The position numbers and the translations under genes are program-made. Source: Bacteroidia bacterium (GTDB lineage: Bacteria > Bacteroidota > Bacteroidia > Bacteroidales > Dysgonomonadaceae). Taken from it: a stretch of 24,994 nt of DNA. The notes under the pieces are model-generated. The model had not been told where the DNA came from, made no database searches, and worked only from the letters and a program-made list of their open reading frames with translations. Shown in pieces: positions 1 to 7,296 of this stretch. Location: positions 1 through 24,994 of the forward strand of contig BNXH01000025.1 of assembly GCA_025999435.1 (NCBI GenBank), written 5' to 3'. Within the stretch, counting starts at the first letter, position 1. Each line of letters begins with the position of its first letter.

Positions 1-100
1 CTTCGAGCGTGAAATGGGAATAATACTCTTCCCATTCATACTTGAACATTGGCAACAAGGCTTCAAATTGGGGAACCGTAAAACCTGTCATACTCAACAT
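1..100 (-). CDS. IS transposase N-terminus (partial)
   Basis: This is the first 33 codons of a transposase, reading out of the window's left edge. The protein begins MLSMTGFTVPQFEALLP, a helix-turn-helix start typical of small DDE transposases of the IS5/ISL2 kind (MTGFT..QFEALL pattern). The ATG at 100-98 is in frame with a second ATG three codons later, and either could be used. The catalytic part is missing, so the family assignment is tentative. An identical product is encoded at 24895-24994 in opposite orientation. Confidence 0.7.
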   Translation of the reverse strand, partial: MLSMTGFTVPQFEALLPMFKYEWEEYYSHFTLE

Positions 101-204
101 TTGGGGCGCATTTTTCTTTACTTTGTCGTATCGCACTTTGCTGTTTTTTTTTGCAAAGATATGTAAAAGAACGCTTTATATGATTATTCGATATAAACTC
201 TATT
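1..204 (-). mobile_element. Insertion sequence end, left copy (partial)
   Basis: Bases 1-204 are the reverse complement of 24792-24994, with two substitutions and one A/T-run length difference. This is the 5' end of an IS whose body lies outside the window. It contains the transposase start, a Bacteroidetes -7 box (TATCTTTG on the minus strand, 154-161), and an outer end at about 191-204 (ATATAAACTCTATT on the plus strand). Beyond 204 the two copies share nothing, which sets the element boundary. No target duplication can be judged because only one end of each copy is present. Confidence 0.85.
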
Positions 205-297
205 ATTTTATCTGATAATGGAATGTATTGGTACTATGATGAGAAAAGATTACCTGAGAAATTAACAGATTATCTAAATTATTTCACAAAAATCTAA
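205..297 (+). pseudogene. 3' tail of an unknown gene cut by the IS
   Basis: Directly after the IS end a plus-strand frame runs to TAA at 295-297. It gives about 30 residues including DNGMYWYYDEKRLPEKLTDY, followed by LNYFTKI. The composition is protein-like, there is no start codon of its own, and the frame begins at the IS junction. I infer the last part of a gene disrupted by the insertion. I do not recognise the family. Its end overlaps by 24 bases the end of the convergent DUF2971 gene. Confidence 0.45.
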
Positions 298-1041
298 TTT
301 AAACGCATTTGGATTGACATTCATTTGATAAATACGGATATTGGGATTCAATTTCTGACCTGTCTTAATGATTTCCTCTTTATCCTTTTTACCGATATTC
401 ACTCCTAAATAAATAGCAACAAAGCACTCAGCATCAATTTGGGGATAGGCACGAACTTCTTTCCAGTCTATCACCTCATTTTTTTCCGGCTTGCGAGTCA
501 AAGCCATAATCCAAGGTACTGGCTCAAAAATAAACATTCGAACCTCTTGTTCGTATTCCCACTCCTTGGCTTTTGTCATAAGCTGATATGTGAAAAAATC
601 TTCAGTATTTGTGTAAAAATTGGGTTTCTTAATTATGTCTCGATATTTCACATCTCTACAGTCGTTAAATACCATGGTGCCGAGCATATAGTTAATATGC
701 GGCTTCACTTTCTCAATATCCAATCCAATGCAAACGCCAGTATGATTTTTTGCATAAAATGTCCACATCAATATTGAATCACGGATTTTTGAGAGACAAC
801 AAATCCAAGCCTCTTCTTGATTCCGTCTATACGGATGTGCATCCAATAGAATTGTATTCTCTCGCCCCCATTTTTTAGCGCGCTCTGGTGGTATCTTTGA
901 GAAATCAATTAACTCCGGATGACAGTCAAACGGGTCGTTGAGTTTTGTGGCGTTGGTAAACTGAAGATTGCCGTTATTTAACATCGCTTTTGCTCCATTG
1001 ACATCAAGATATTTTAACAAGATTGGGTATGTATTTTTCAT
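274..1041 (-). CDS. DUF2971 domain protein
   Basis: A 255-residue protein with the hallmarks of DUF2971. Near the N-terminus it has LKYLDVNGAKAML...LQFTNATKLNDPFDCHPE (about residues 9-43). In the middle it has CCLSKIRDSILMWTFYAKNHTGVCIGLD (81-108), and then KAKEWEYEQEVRMF (158-171). It is full length for the family. The biochemical activity is not established; DUF2971 proteins recur in accessory and phage-defence regions, so a role in defence or abortive infection is inference. It lies 66 bases downstream of the YhcG-type gene on the same strand and may be co-transcribed with it. No signal peptide or membrane segment is visible. Confidence 0.8.
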   Translation of the reverse strand: MKNTYPILLKYLDVNGAKAMLNNGNLQFTNATKLNDPFDCHPELIDFSKIPPERAKKWGRENTILLDAHPYRRNQEEAWICCLSKIRDSILMWTFYAKNHTGVCIGLDIEKVKPHINYMLGTMVFNDCRDVKYRDIIKKPNFYTNTEDFFTYQLMTKAKEWEYEQEVRMFIFEPVPWIMALTRKPEKNEVIDWKEVRAYPQIDAECFVAIYLGVNIGKKDKEEIIKTGQKLNPNIRIYQMNVNPNAFKLDFCEII

Positions 1042-1107
1042 ATTGGAGATTTATATTATCTCTACTTCTACACCCTATTTATCAAATGATTATAGGGCAT
1101 TAAACAT

Positions 1108-2226
1108 TTACTTTTCTTCTAATTCTCTTTTTATAAACTCTTCCAACACTCTCTTTTCAGGTAACTTCACTAAATATTTGGAAACGAATAGCTGATTATC
1201 CATGCCGGAAGTGGCGTATTTAGCCAAAGTTTCACCTTTACTACCACAAAGTATAAGTCCGATGGGTGGATTATCATCATCCGACATTTCATTGTCTTTG
1301 TAATAATTCAGATAGACATTCATTTGCCCGGCATCAGCATGGTCGAATTTGCCGATTTTCAGGTCAATCAGTATATGGCTTTTCAAAATACGATGATAGA
1401 AAACCAAGTCGATGCGGTAATGGGTGTTATCGAATGTGATTCGCTTCTGACGGGCTTCAAAACAGAATCCGGTTCCGAGTTCTATCAAAAACTGCTGTAA
1501 GTGATTCAGTATAGCTTCCTCTAATTCCGACTCGCTATATTCCGAGCGTTCTTCCAGTCCGAGAAATTCCAAAAAATAAGGGTCGCGGATTATATCCACG
1601 CTTTGAGCCGGCTTTTGATTTTTGAATTTGTTGATAATTGCCTCTTTGTCTTTAGATAATCCTGTCCGAACATATAAAGCGGAATTAATCGCCCGTTCCA
1701 GTTCCCGCACATTCCAATTATTCTTTATAGCTTCCACTTCGTAAAAGAGGCGTTCGAGCGGATCATTAAATCTTATCAGTTCAATAAAGTGAGAATAAGA
1801 CAATCTGGACAGTAGTAACTCTGGAGACAATTCAAAATTATCGCTCAATTTGACAGACATTGTCTGTTGAATTTCTACGCCGCTACTAAACAGCGATTTA
1901 ATTTCTTGATTTTGCAATTTAACAGACAGCGTCTGTTGAATTTTAGGATAAACTTTGTAAAAAGTTCGGCAAGTCCTTAATGCCATAGGAGAGAAACCTT
2001 TAAGCCCTTTTGCCCTTATGGATTTAGACATTGCATCAATAAGCCCGTCGCCGTATTTTGCCCGGTCTTCTCCGCTCTGTTCATATTCAACAATATAATA
2101 TCCGACAAGCCAATTACGAATAGTAAGATTTTGGTTAATGACTTTCTTCGCATTCTCTTGTAATGCGTAATGTGTTTGATATACATTATCAATCAATTGG
2201 TCGAAATTTTGATGCTTTATTATCAT
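1108..2226 (-). CDS. YhcG-family PD-(D/E)XK nuclease (DUF1016)
   Basis: A 372-residue protein with an N-terminal DUF1016 region (about 1-180: IRNWLVGYYIVEYEQSGEDRAKYG, then SYSHFIEL). The C-terminal nuclease-fold domain (about 215-372) shows Y-RIDLVFYH (D273) and ILIDLKIGKF (D288, K290), the D...(D/E)xK arrangement, followed by AGQMNVYLNYY. Between the domains IQQT(L/M)SVKL occurs twice (96-104 and 119-127), a duplication also reflected in the DNA. Family members are encoded near restriction-modification loci and on mobile elements; the substrate is unknown. A -7-like box lies upstream at 2245-2252, so it is probably transcribed separately from int1. Confidence 0.85.
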   Translation of the reverse strand: MIIKHQNFDQLIDNVYQTHYALQENAKKVINQNLTIRNWLVGYYIVEYEQSGEDRAKYGDGLIDAMSKSIRAKGLKGFSPMALRTCRTFYKVYPKIQQTLSVKLQNQEIKSLFSSGVEIQQTMSVKLSDNFELSPELLLSRLSYSHFIELIRFNDPLERLFYEVEAIKNNWNVRELERAINSALYVRTGLSKDKEAIINKFKNQKPAQSVDIIRDPYFLEFLGLEERSEYSESELEEAILNHLQQFLIELGTGFCFEARQKRITFDNTHYRIDLVFYHRILKSHILIDLKIGKFDHADAGQMNVYLNYYKDNEMSDDDNPPIGLILCGSKGETLAKYATSGMDNQLFVSKYLVKLPEKRVLEEFIKRELEEK

Positions 2227-2244
2227 AAGGATAAATGTATTTTA

Positions 2245-2252
2245 CAAAAGTA
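2245..2252 (-). promoter_or_regulatory. Bacteroidetes -7 box upstream of the YhcG gene
   Basis: The minus strand reads TACTTTTG, matching TAnnTTTG, 18 bases before the ATG at 2226. No clear TTTG -33 box was found at the usual distance. The short leader and the stop of int1 at 2275 fit an independent start for the YhcG and DUF2971 genes. Confidence 0.4.
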
Positions 2253-2274
2253 ATGAATAACCGGCGTATCGGTA

Positions 2275-3528
2275 TCATCTATTCAAACTATTTCTCAGGG
2301 CTTTCAGCCTGTTAGCGGCCTGCTGGTTATCGACTTTGATGTAGCGCATAAATGCAGCAGGGCTTTTGTGTCCCGATATTTTCATGAGTTCCTCTGCTGG
2401 AAAGCCTGATAAATACATATTTGTACAGAACGAACGCCGACATGTATGCGAGGACATTAGTTCATATTTCTTACGTATATCTGTTACTCTGGCGTTTCCT
2501 TTCTTTCGGACTATTTCTATTTTCTGATTCAGCTTGATTTTCTCGCCCAATTCTTTGACACGTTCGTTGAATTTGTAAGAAGAAACTTTCGGTAAATCGT
2601 AGTTATATTTCTTGAGAATATTCGGCACATAGTCAATCATAGGGATAACAACGGCTTTATGTACTTTCCGTTGTTTAATATTGATGTTCCCGTTTACCAA
2701 GTCGATATGTTCATTATTAAGAGTTGATAGATCGCTGTATCGTAATCCGGTATAGCAGCCAACAATGAATATATCCCTGACTTCCTCTAATTCTTTATCA
2801 TCGGAGAGATTAAGCTGATATATTTTAGCTAATTCATTTTCTGTTAAATAGATAGCGTCGGTTTCCTCTTCTACAACCTTGAAAAATTTCAAATCGACAG
2901 TCGGGATAGTTCCTTTTGCAATTTGATAGTTTACAAAACCTTTTAACAATCTCACTACTTTTCCGGCAGAATTTGTTACCAGCCCAACCGTACCATCGGG
3001 TTTTACGGCTTCATAAAACAGGTAGTTCATAAATTCGTTGTAGAATTTCATGTTAAGATTGCGAAAAGATATTGGTTGAGAAGAATACTTCTTAAATGTC
3101 GTCAAATGCTTCTTTAATGTCCTGTAGTCCTTTACTTGGTCTTTAGATACGAAAGGAGCTTTCTCTTCGATATACTTATCCAAAAGGGCAAACAAGTCTG
3201 TCCGAGCCTGTTTCTGTTCATATTCTCTTTCAACAGTTAATTCTTTCAGCACAAAGTCAACAGTCGGTTCTATATCATTTTCGTTAGCGTAATCCAATAT
3301 ATTCGACAGACGCAGATATATTTTATTGACAGTTATTTCTATTTCGTCATATTCGGGACAAGCACGTTTAACGCACTTCTTTTTATCGTCCCAATGCTCG
3401 AATTTGATAGAATATCCGGTCGATATTAAAGTCCGTTTAGTCCGATCATAGTTGTAACGTACATAAAGTGGCGTATAACCTGATTTAGAATTGTAGTCTT
3501 TCTTGATGTAAACAAAGTATTTAGCCAT
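2275..3528 (-). CDS. Tyrosine recombinase / integrase (int1)
   Basis: Site-specific integrase of 417 residues from the start chosen here (MAKYFVYIKK). It has an Arm-type N-terminal domain (about 1-100), a SAM-like core-binding domain (about 110-210) and a catalytic domain (about 225-410). All main catalytic residues are visible: Arg in CYTGLRYSDL (R263), H361-x-x-R364 in SSHTCRRSF, H387 in SGHKSP and the Tyr nucleophile in FMRYIKV (Y396). An upstream ATG at 3546 would add six residues, but it coincides with the predicted transcription start below, so the ATG at 3528 is preferred. It points away from the attachment core at 3672 and probably belongs to a different element from int2. Confidence 0.9.
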   Translation of the reverse strand: MAKYFVYIKKDYNSKSGYTPLYVRYNYDRTKRTLISTGYSIKFEHWDDKKKCVKRACPEYDEIEITVNKIYLRLSNILDYANENDIEPTVDFVLKELTVEREYEQKQARTDLFALLDKYIEEKAPFVSKDQVKDYRTLKKHLTTFKKYSSQPISFRNLNMKFYNEFMNYLFYEAVKPDGTVGLVTNSAGKVVRLLKGFVNYQIAKGTIPTVDLKFFKVVEEETDAIYLTENELAKIYQLNLSDDKELEEVRDIFIVGCYTGLRYSDLSTLNNEHIDLVNGNINIKQRKVHKAVVIPMIDYVPNILKKYNYDLPKVSSYKFNERVKELGEKIKLNQKIEIVRKKGNARVTDIRKKYELMSSHTCRRSFCTNMYLSGFPAEELMKISGHKSPAAFMRYIKVDNQQAANRLKALRNSLNR

Positions 3529-3535
3529 ATAAAAA

Positions 3536-3556
3536 TTGTGTTGCATTTGTGTTGCA
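3536..3556. repeat. Two TTGTGTTGCA direct repeats by the int1 promoter
   Basis: TTGTGTTGCA occurs at 3536-3545 and 3547-3556, 11 bases apart (one helical turn), overlapping the int1 -7 box and leader. A third copy lies at 20221-20230, just outside the right attachment core. The placement fits arm-type integrase binding sites or an autoregulatory operator. The function is inferred. Confidence 0.45.
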
Positions 3557-3586
3557 AACTTACAAAAACTATCCGAAAATGCAAAT
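3555..3586 (-). promoter_or_regulatory. Bacteroidetes promoter of int1
   Basis: On the minus strand a TTTG -33 element (3583-3586) is followed after 20 bases by TAAGTTTG (3555-3562), matching the Bacteroidetes -33/-7 pattern. Transcription would start near 3548, giving about a 20-base leader to the ATG at 3528. The two TTGTGTTGCA repeats overlap the -7 box and the start site. Confidence 0.6.
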
Positions 3587-3671
3587 AATATTCGAAAACA
3601 TAAAAAGTTAAATAATTGATATTCAATAATTATTATAAAATATTGGAAACTATTAGAAAATAATTAGAGTC

Positions 3672-3690
3672 CCGTCCATACCGCCAAAAG
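3672..3690 (+). repeat. Left attachment core (attL-like)
   Basis: Contains CCGTCCATACCGCCAAAAG, identical to 20152-20170. The surrounding TCCCGTCCATACCGCCA looks like a tRNA 3' end: T-stem strand CCCGT, acceptor strand CCATACC, G73 and CCA. No tRNA body precedes it, so the intact tRNA must be elsewhere. It separates int1 (leftward) from int2 (rightward). Confidence 0.6.
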
Positions 3691-3707
3691 CGAAAGCAAA
3701 TCGAAGC

Positions 3708-3741
3708 AAAGGTCTGAAAGTCAACACTTTCAGACCTTTTT
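3708..3741. terminator. Bidirectional intrinsic terminator
   Basis: A perfect 11-bp stem (GGTCTGAAAGT / ACTTTCAGACC) with a CAAC loop, preceded by AAA and followed by TTTTT. It lies directly behind the attachment core, where a tRNA terminator would be expected, and insulates int2 from transcription entering across the core. Confidence 0.8.
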
Positions 3742-3754
3742 CTTTTTAGCCATT

Positions 3755-3834
3755 GCCCACGAAAAACAGCAAATTAACGCACTATTCACGGTACAATTCG
3801 TGGGCTTTTTTAATATCTTATTTTTGCCCACGAA
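3755..3834. repeat. Three GCCCACGAA motifs, putative int2 arm sites
   Basis: GCCCACGAA occurs at 3755-3763 and 3826-3834, and inverted (TTCGTGGGC) at 3797-3805. A fourth copy, inverted, is at 20082-20090 near the right core. Short repeats in both orientations beside both ends are what arm-type binding sites of IntDOT/lambda-like integrases look like. The binding itself is inferred. Confidence 0.5.
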
Positions 3835-3894
3835 TAGGGTTTCTATTCGTTGATTTTCAGAATTTTGCATAGCTTTCAAATGAACTGTAACAAG

Positions 3895-3902
3895 TAATTT
3901 TG
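3895..3902 (+). promoter_or_regulatory. -7 box upstream of int2
   Basis: TAATTTTG fits TAnnTTTG and ends 21 bases before the int2 ATG. The nearest TTTG (3864-3867) is 27 bases upstream, longer than the usual 19-21, so only the -7 element is convincing. TGTAACA flanks the box on both sides. Confidence 0.4.
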
Positions 3903-3923
3903 TAACAGTAAAATTTCAAGCCC

Positions 3924-5156
3924 ATGAATGCAATTCAAACAACGTTCAGTTTGCTTTATGTTATCAGAAAGCATCGGCTTCTTAAAAACGGAGAAGCCTC
4001 TATTTATTTACGTATTACAGTAAATGGTGAAGTCGCCGACATCACCACTAAACGTAGTGTCCGTCCTGAAATGTGGGATCAGCGACGGGAATGCAGTCTC
4101 GGAAAACTACATCGGGACAAAGAATTAAACCATTATCTGGAAACTGTCAAAACTCGTCTGTATCAAATTCATCGGGAGTTTGAAATTGACGGTAAGAGAA
4201 TCACGGCAAAAGCTTTACGGGATAGTTTTTACGGAAAAGACGAAGACAGCAAGACTCTTGGTGATGTTTATCGGGAGCATAATAGAAAATGTAGAGCATT
4301 AATCGGGATCGATTATTCTCGTTCTACAGTAGAAAAATTCGATACATCTCTTTCACACCTTATTGAATACATACAATATCAATATGGTAAAGATGATATT
4401 TTGCTCTCTGAGCTCAATGGTCAGTTTGTAACAGATTTTGACTTTTATCTAAAGACAGTCCGCAAATGCCAGAATAATTCCAGCATCAAGCATCTAAAGA
4501 ATCTGAAAAAGGTTGTCCGGATAGCTTTGGCGAATGATTGGATCAAGAAAGATCCCTTTTTCGGTATCCAGTTCAAACACGAAGAAACTCATGTTGAATT
4601 TCTGACGCAGGAAGAACTCGAAAGAATTATGAATAAAGAATTCGAACTACCCCGACTTGAACTTGTGCGGGATATTTTTGTTTTCTGTTCCTTCACAGCA
4701 TTGGCGTTTATTGATGTTAAAAATCTGACTCCAGACCATTTGATGAAAGACAATAATGGTGCATTGTGGATACGCAAACCTCGTCAGAAAACAGGTAACA
4801 TGAGTAACATTCCTGTGCTTTCGGTTACTAAAAAGCTGATAGACAAATATAAAGATCATCCAGAGTGCATAAAAAAAGGTGTGCTATTACCTGTATTGAG
4901 TAACCAAAAGCTCAATAGTTATTTGAAGGAAATCGCTGATCTGTGCGGGATTAAGAAGAAGCTTACAACACACGTAGCCCGGCATACAGCGGCCACAATT
5001 GTATTTTTAGCCAATAATGTTTCTATGGAAAATGTGGCTAAAATATTGGGACATTCCAGTACAAAAATGACACAACATTATGCGAAAGTACTAGATAGCT
5101 CTATCATGCGTGATATGTCCACAGTAGAAAAATGTTTCGCACAGTCGGGAGAATAA
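3924..5156 (+). CDS. Tyrosine recombinase / integrase (int2), IntDOT-like
   Basis: An integrase of 410 residues. The N-terminal Arm-binding domain spans about 8-100 (LKNGEASIYLRITVNGEVADI), the SAM-like domain about 110-215 and the catalytic domain about 225-400. Visible catalytic residues are K289, H350-x-x-R353 (THVARHTAAT), H377 (LGHSS) and Y386 (QHYAKV). The position of the first catalytic Arg is Ala261 (FTALAFIDV); loss of this Arg is known in IntDOT-type integrases of Bacteroides, so activity is still plausible. It sits just inside the left core and probably integrated the 16.5-kb island. The RhuM-like gene follows after 15 bases. Confidence 0.9.
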   Translation: MNAIQTTFSLLYVIRKHRLLKNGEASIYLRITVNGEVADITTKRSVRPEMWDQRRECSLGKLHRDKELNHYLETVKTRLYQIHREFEIDGKRITAKALRDSFYGKDEDSKTLGDVYREHNRKCRALIGIDYSRSTVEKFDTSLSHLIEYIQYQYGKDDILLSELNGQFVTDFDFYLKTVRKCQNNSSIKHLKNLKKVVRIALANDWIKKDPFFGIQFKHEETHVEFLTQEELERIMNKEFELPRLELVRDIFVFCSFTALAFIDVKNLTPDHLMKDNNGALWIRKPRQKTGNMSNIPVLSVTKKLIDKYKDHPECIKKGVLLPVLSNQKLNSYLKEIADLCGIKKKLTTHVARHTAATIVFLANNVSMENVAKILGHSSTKMTQHYAKVLDSSIMRDMSTVEKCFAQSGE

Positions 5157-5171
5157 CAAAATACAAGGACA

Positions 5172-5534
5172 ATGAAGACCGAATCAATATCAATTGTCAA
5201 CAACAAAGTCATTATTCCTTCCGGGCTTAATGAAATATGGATGACAGCTAATCAAATAGCCAATCTATTCGAATGCTTTATTTCGAAGATAAACGCTAAT
5301 ATCCGTACGATACTTAAAAGCCATGCACTTGATAATACAAAAGTATGCCAAACTTATTATTATAAAAATGGAAATTCCATAGATTTATATAATCTGGAAA
5401 TGATTATTGCTCTATCTTTCAAAATTAAATCCCATAATTCGGAGATATTTCGCAAGTGGATATATGGTGCGATTATGGCAGGAAGGATTGGAAATCCTGT
5501 TCTTATGGCTGGTAACTGTTTTTCTCTTAACTGA
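5172..5534 (+). CDS. RhuM-like small protein
   Basis: A 120-residue protein. The segment LNEIWMTANQIANLFECFISKINANIRTIL (about 19-48), the following YYYKNGNSIDLYNLEMIIALSFKI and then FRKWIY match the order of the RhuM/virulence-protein N-terminal region (IWMT..qiA.LF...I..hI..I, YNLdmIi.lgyrv.s, FRkW). It is shorter than RhuM proteins (over 300 aa) and ends soon after the FRKW motif, so it may be a stand-alone DNA-binding module or a truncated copy. It directly follows int2 and is probably co-transcribed, so an excision or regulatory role is possible. The exact function is unknown. Confidence 0.6.
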   Translation: MKTESISIVNNKVIIPSGLNEIWMTANQIANLFECFISKINANIRTILKSHALDNTKVCQTYYYKNGNSIDLYNLEMIIALSFKIKSHNSEIFRKWIYGAIMAGRIGNPVLMAGNCFSLN

Positions 5535-5840
5535 TGATTCAATTAGTTAGAGTATAATAATTGCAATTCCAGGTGCTTAGATATTCTGAGACGAAGATGA
5601 CTTGTCAATATCAAAAAATATAACTATACACTTGTGTAATAGACTTATTTTGAAATATTTATAAGATAAAGTCTTTTATAATCAATTATCTATAGATAAG
5701 TTCACTCTAATTTCTATTTCTTTAGAAGAGAAATGATCTAAATTGACTAAAAAAAAACACACACCATACTATTATAGTATAATTACAGATAAACTGTTTG
5801 ATATTTTTTCAATTAGCGTATTCTTCTAATTTTAATATTT
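5535..5840. other. AT-rich intergenic stretch
   Basis: About 300 very AT-rich bases with no convincing gene. The only structure noted is a short palindrome, ACTATTATAGT near 5769-5779, which could be an operator or a weak hairpin between the int2 unit and the AbiE module. I saw no T-tract terminator. Confidence 0.4.
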
Positions 5841-5966
5841 ATGGAGAACGATATTTACCCTCTAAATAAACTTAAAAACATTTTGGTTAATACAAAGAGA
5901 ATGATTAAGTTTGTGATTGCAAAAAAGGTTGAATTTAGACTGGTATTGCAAATGAAAACTAAATAA
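5841..5966 (+). CDS. Possible 41-aa leader ORF before abiEi
   Basis: The ATG at 5841 opens 41 codons (MENDIYPLNKLKNILVNT, then KRMIKF...QMKTK). The TAA at 5964-5966 abuts the abiEi ATG at 5967. The tight spacing suggests translational coupling or a leader peptide. The Lys/Ile-rich composition is also what AT-rich noncoding DNA gives by chance. I recognise no family. Confidence 0.25.
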   Translation: MENDIYPLNKLKNILVNTKRMIKFVIAKKVEFRLVLQMKTK

Positions 5967-6776
5967 ATGGCGAAACAATACAAATATTTAGAATCCTTTC
6001 TTGATGAGCAGAGGGCAAATGGTAAGTATAGTTTTACAACTGAAGGCTTACATAGTCAATTGGATGTATCAGAGAACGCACTAAAAAAATCGTTACAACG
6101 TCTGAAGAATCAGAGGGCAGTAGTAATGATACGAAGGGGATTCTATGTGATTGTTCCACCGGAATACAAGGTAAAAGGCATTATTCCAACCAGCTTTTAT
6201 GTATATGATTTGATGAATTTCTTGAATAGGGATTATTATGTGGGGCTTTTGAATGCAGCAGCTTATCATGGGGCAGCTTATCAGCAACCTCAAAACTATT
6301 CTATCGTTACTGAAGGTATTGCTTTGAGACCTATCAGAAGAGATCAGGTAGAAATTAATTTTTATATCAAAAAGACATGGAATAAAAAGGATGTTATAAA
6401 GAAAAAAGTAGATACCGGTTATATCAATGTTTCGTCTCCTGAACTAACTGCTTTAGATTTGGTTAGCTATTATAATGAAGTGGGTGGATTAAATCGTGTG
6501 GTTACTGTAATAGAAGAGTTAAAAGAAGCGATACAGGCTGATAAATTGGTAAAAACAGCAATACAATATAATGAAACATCAGCAGTTCAGCGTTTAGGGT
6601 ATTTATTAGAGCATGTTTTAGAAGAGAATGAAATAAGCGATGCCCTATACAATTATCTTGGACAAATTGAGTTTTATCCAATTTTATTACGTATCCAAAG
6701 AAAGAAACCAGAGAATATGATAACTGGCAATAGATGGAAAGTGGTGCCTAATGTAGAAATAGAAGCAGATATATGA
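5967..6776 (+). CDS. abiEi: AbiEi-type antitoxin (type IV TA)
   Basis: A 269-residue protein with an N-terminal winged-helix domain (about 1-70: TTEGLHSQLDVSENALKKSLQRLKNQRAVVMIRRGFYVIVPPEY). The C-terminal AbiEi domain follows (YYVGLLNAAAYHGAAYQQPQ, then INVSSPELTALDLVSYYNEVGGLNRVV). It is full length and looks intact. AbiEi proteins repress their own operon and counter the AbiEii nucleotidyltransferase toxin that blocks phage growth. Its TGA overlaps the ATG of the toxin gene (ATGA), the normal coupling, but that toxin gene is broken. The antitoxin is therefore orphaned here and could still act as a repressor or neutralise other AbiEii toxins. Confidence 0.9.
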   Translation: MAKQYKYLESFLDEQRANGKYSFTTEGLHSQLDVSENALKKSLQRLKNQRAVVMIRRGFYVIVPPEYKVKGIIPTSFYVYDLMNFLNRDYYVGLLNAAAYHGAAYQQPQNYSIVTEGIALRPIRRDQVEINFYIKKTWNKKDVIKKKVDTGYINVSSPELTALDLVSYYNEVGGLNRVVTVIEELKEAIQADKLVKTAIQYNETSAVQRLGYLLEHVLEENEISDALYNYLGQIEFYPILLRIQRKKPENMITGNRWKVVPNVEIEADI

Positions 6777-7264
6777 TACCACAGTCATACATAACAGGAT
6801 GGCTAAAACAGGCTCCGTGGCAGAAAAACTGTCAGGTAGAACAGGATTTAATTAGACAGCGAGCCTTGATTGCTTTGTTCAGTGATGAATTTATCAGAAA
6901 ACGTTTAGTTTTTCGAGAGGAGCGGCATTCTATAAATTATTCTTGATTCCAGCAGCAAGATATTCTGAAGACATTAATTTGGATGAATTGTTAGAGACTA
7001 AACTTAAGGCTTTGTATCAACGTAAGAAAACTCGTGATTTAAAGAAAGCAAAAATGAATGTAGTAAGGTTATTGAAGCATTCAAATGCTATATGAAAGAG
7101 GAAGAAAATAATGTTGTACAAAAGGAGTTTCTCAATAATATGGAGGAGAAAATTGAAAATACTGACTTTAGAGGTGATATGAATGGATTTTAAGAAATGA
7201 TATAGAATACGATATAGATGAAGCATATATATTTATAAAAGGTTTTCTTTTACATAAGGTTTAA
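6773..7264 (+). pseudogene. abiEii: Broken AbiEii-type toxin gene
   Basis: It starts with the expected AbiEii N-terminus (MIPQSYITGWLKQAPWQ, then VEQDLIRQRALIALFSDEF, then LVF). At about 6918 one base is missing in the FRGGTALYKLF nucleotidyltransferase motif, producing FREERHSINYS and a stop. The next frame continues FYKLFLIPAARYSEDINL. The middle of the protein is then deleted, because LDELLETKLKALYQRKKTRDL follows at once, where the family has over 100 residues between. Two more shifts give the C-terminal pieces FRGDMNGF and LRNDIEYDIDEAYIFIKG, ending at TAA 7262-7264. No functional toxin can be made. Confidence 0.85.
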
Positions 7265-7296
7265 TTTGAAAGAACATCAAGTAAAAGCTTTAAGAT

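Noticed and set aside
1108..3528. Phase-variable type I restriction locus (YhcG plus recombinase)
   Set aside because: No hsdR, hsdM or hsdS genes or inverted specificity modules are present; int1 looks like an ordinary element integrase.
3426..3626. Minus-strand 66-aa frame overlapping the start of int1
   Set aside because: It overlaps int1 in another frame, has low-complexity composition, and the int1 promoter lies inside it.
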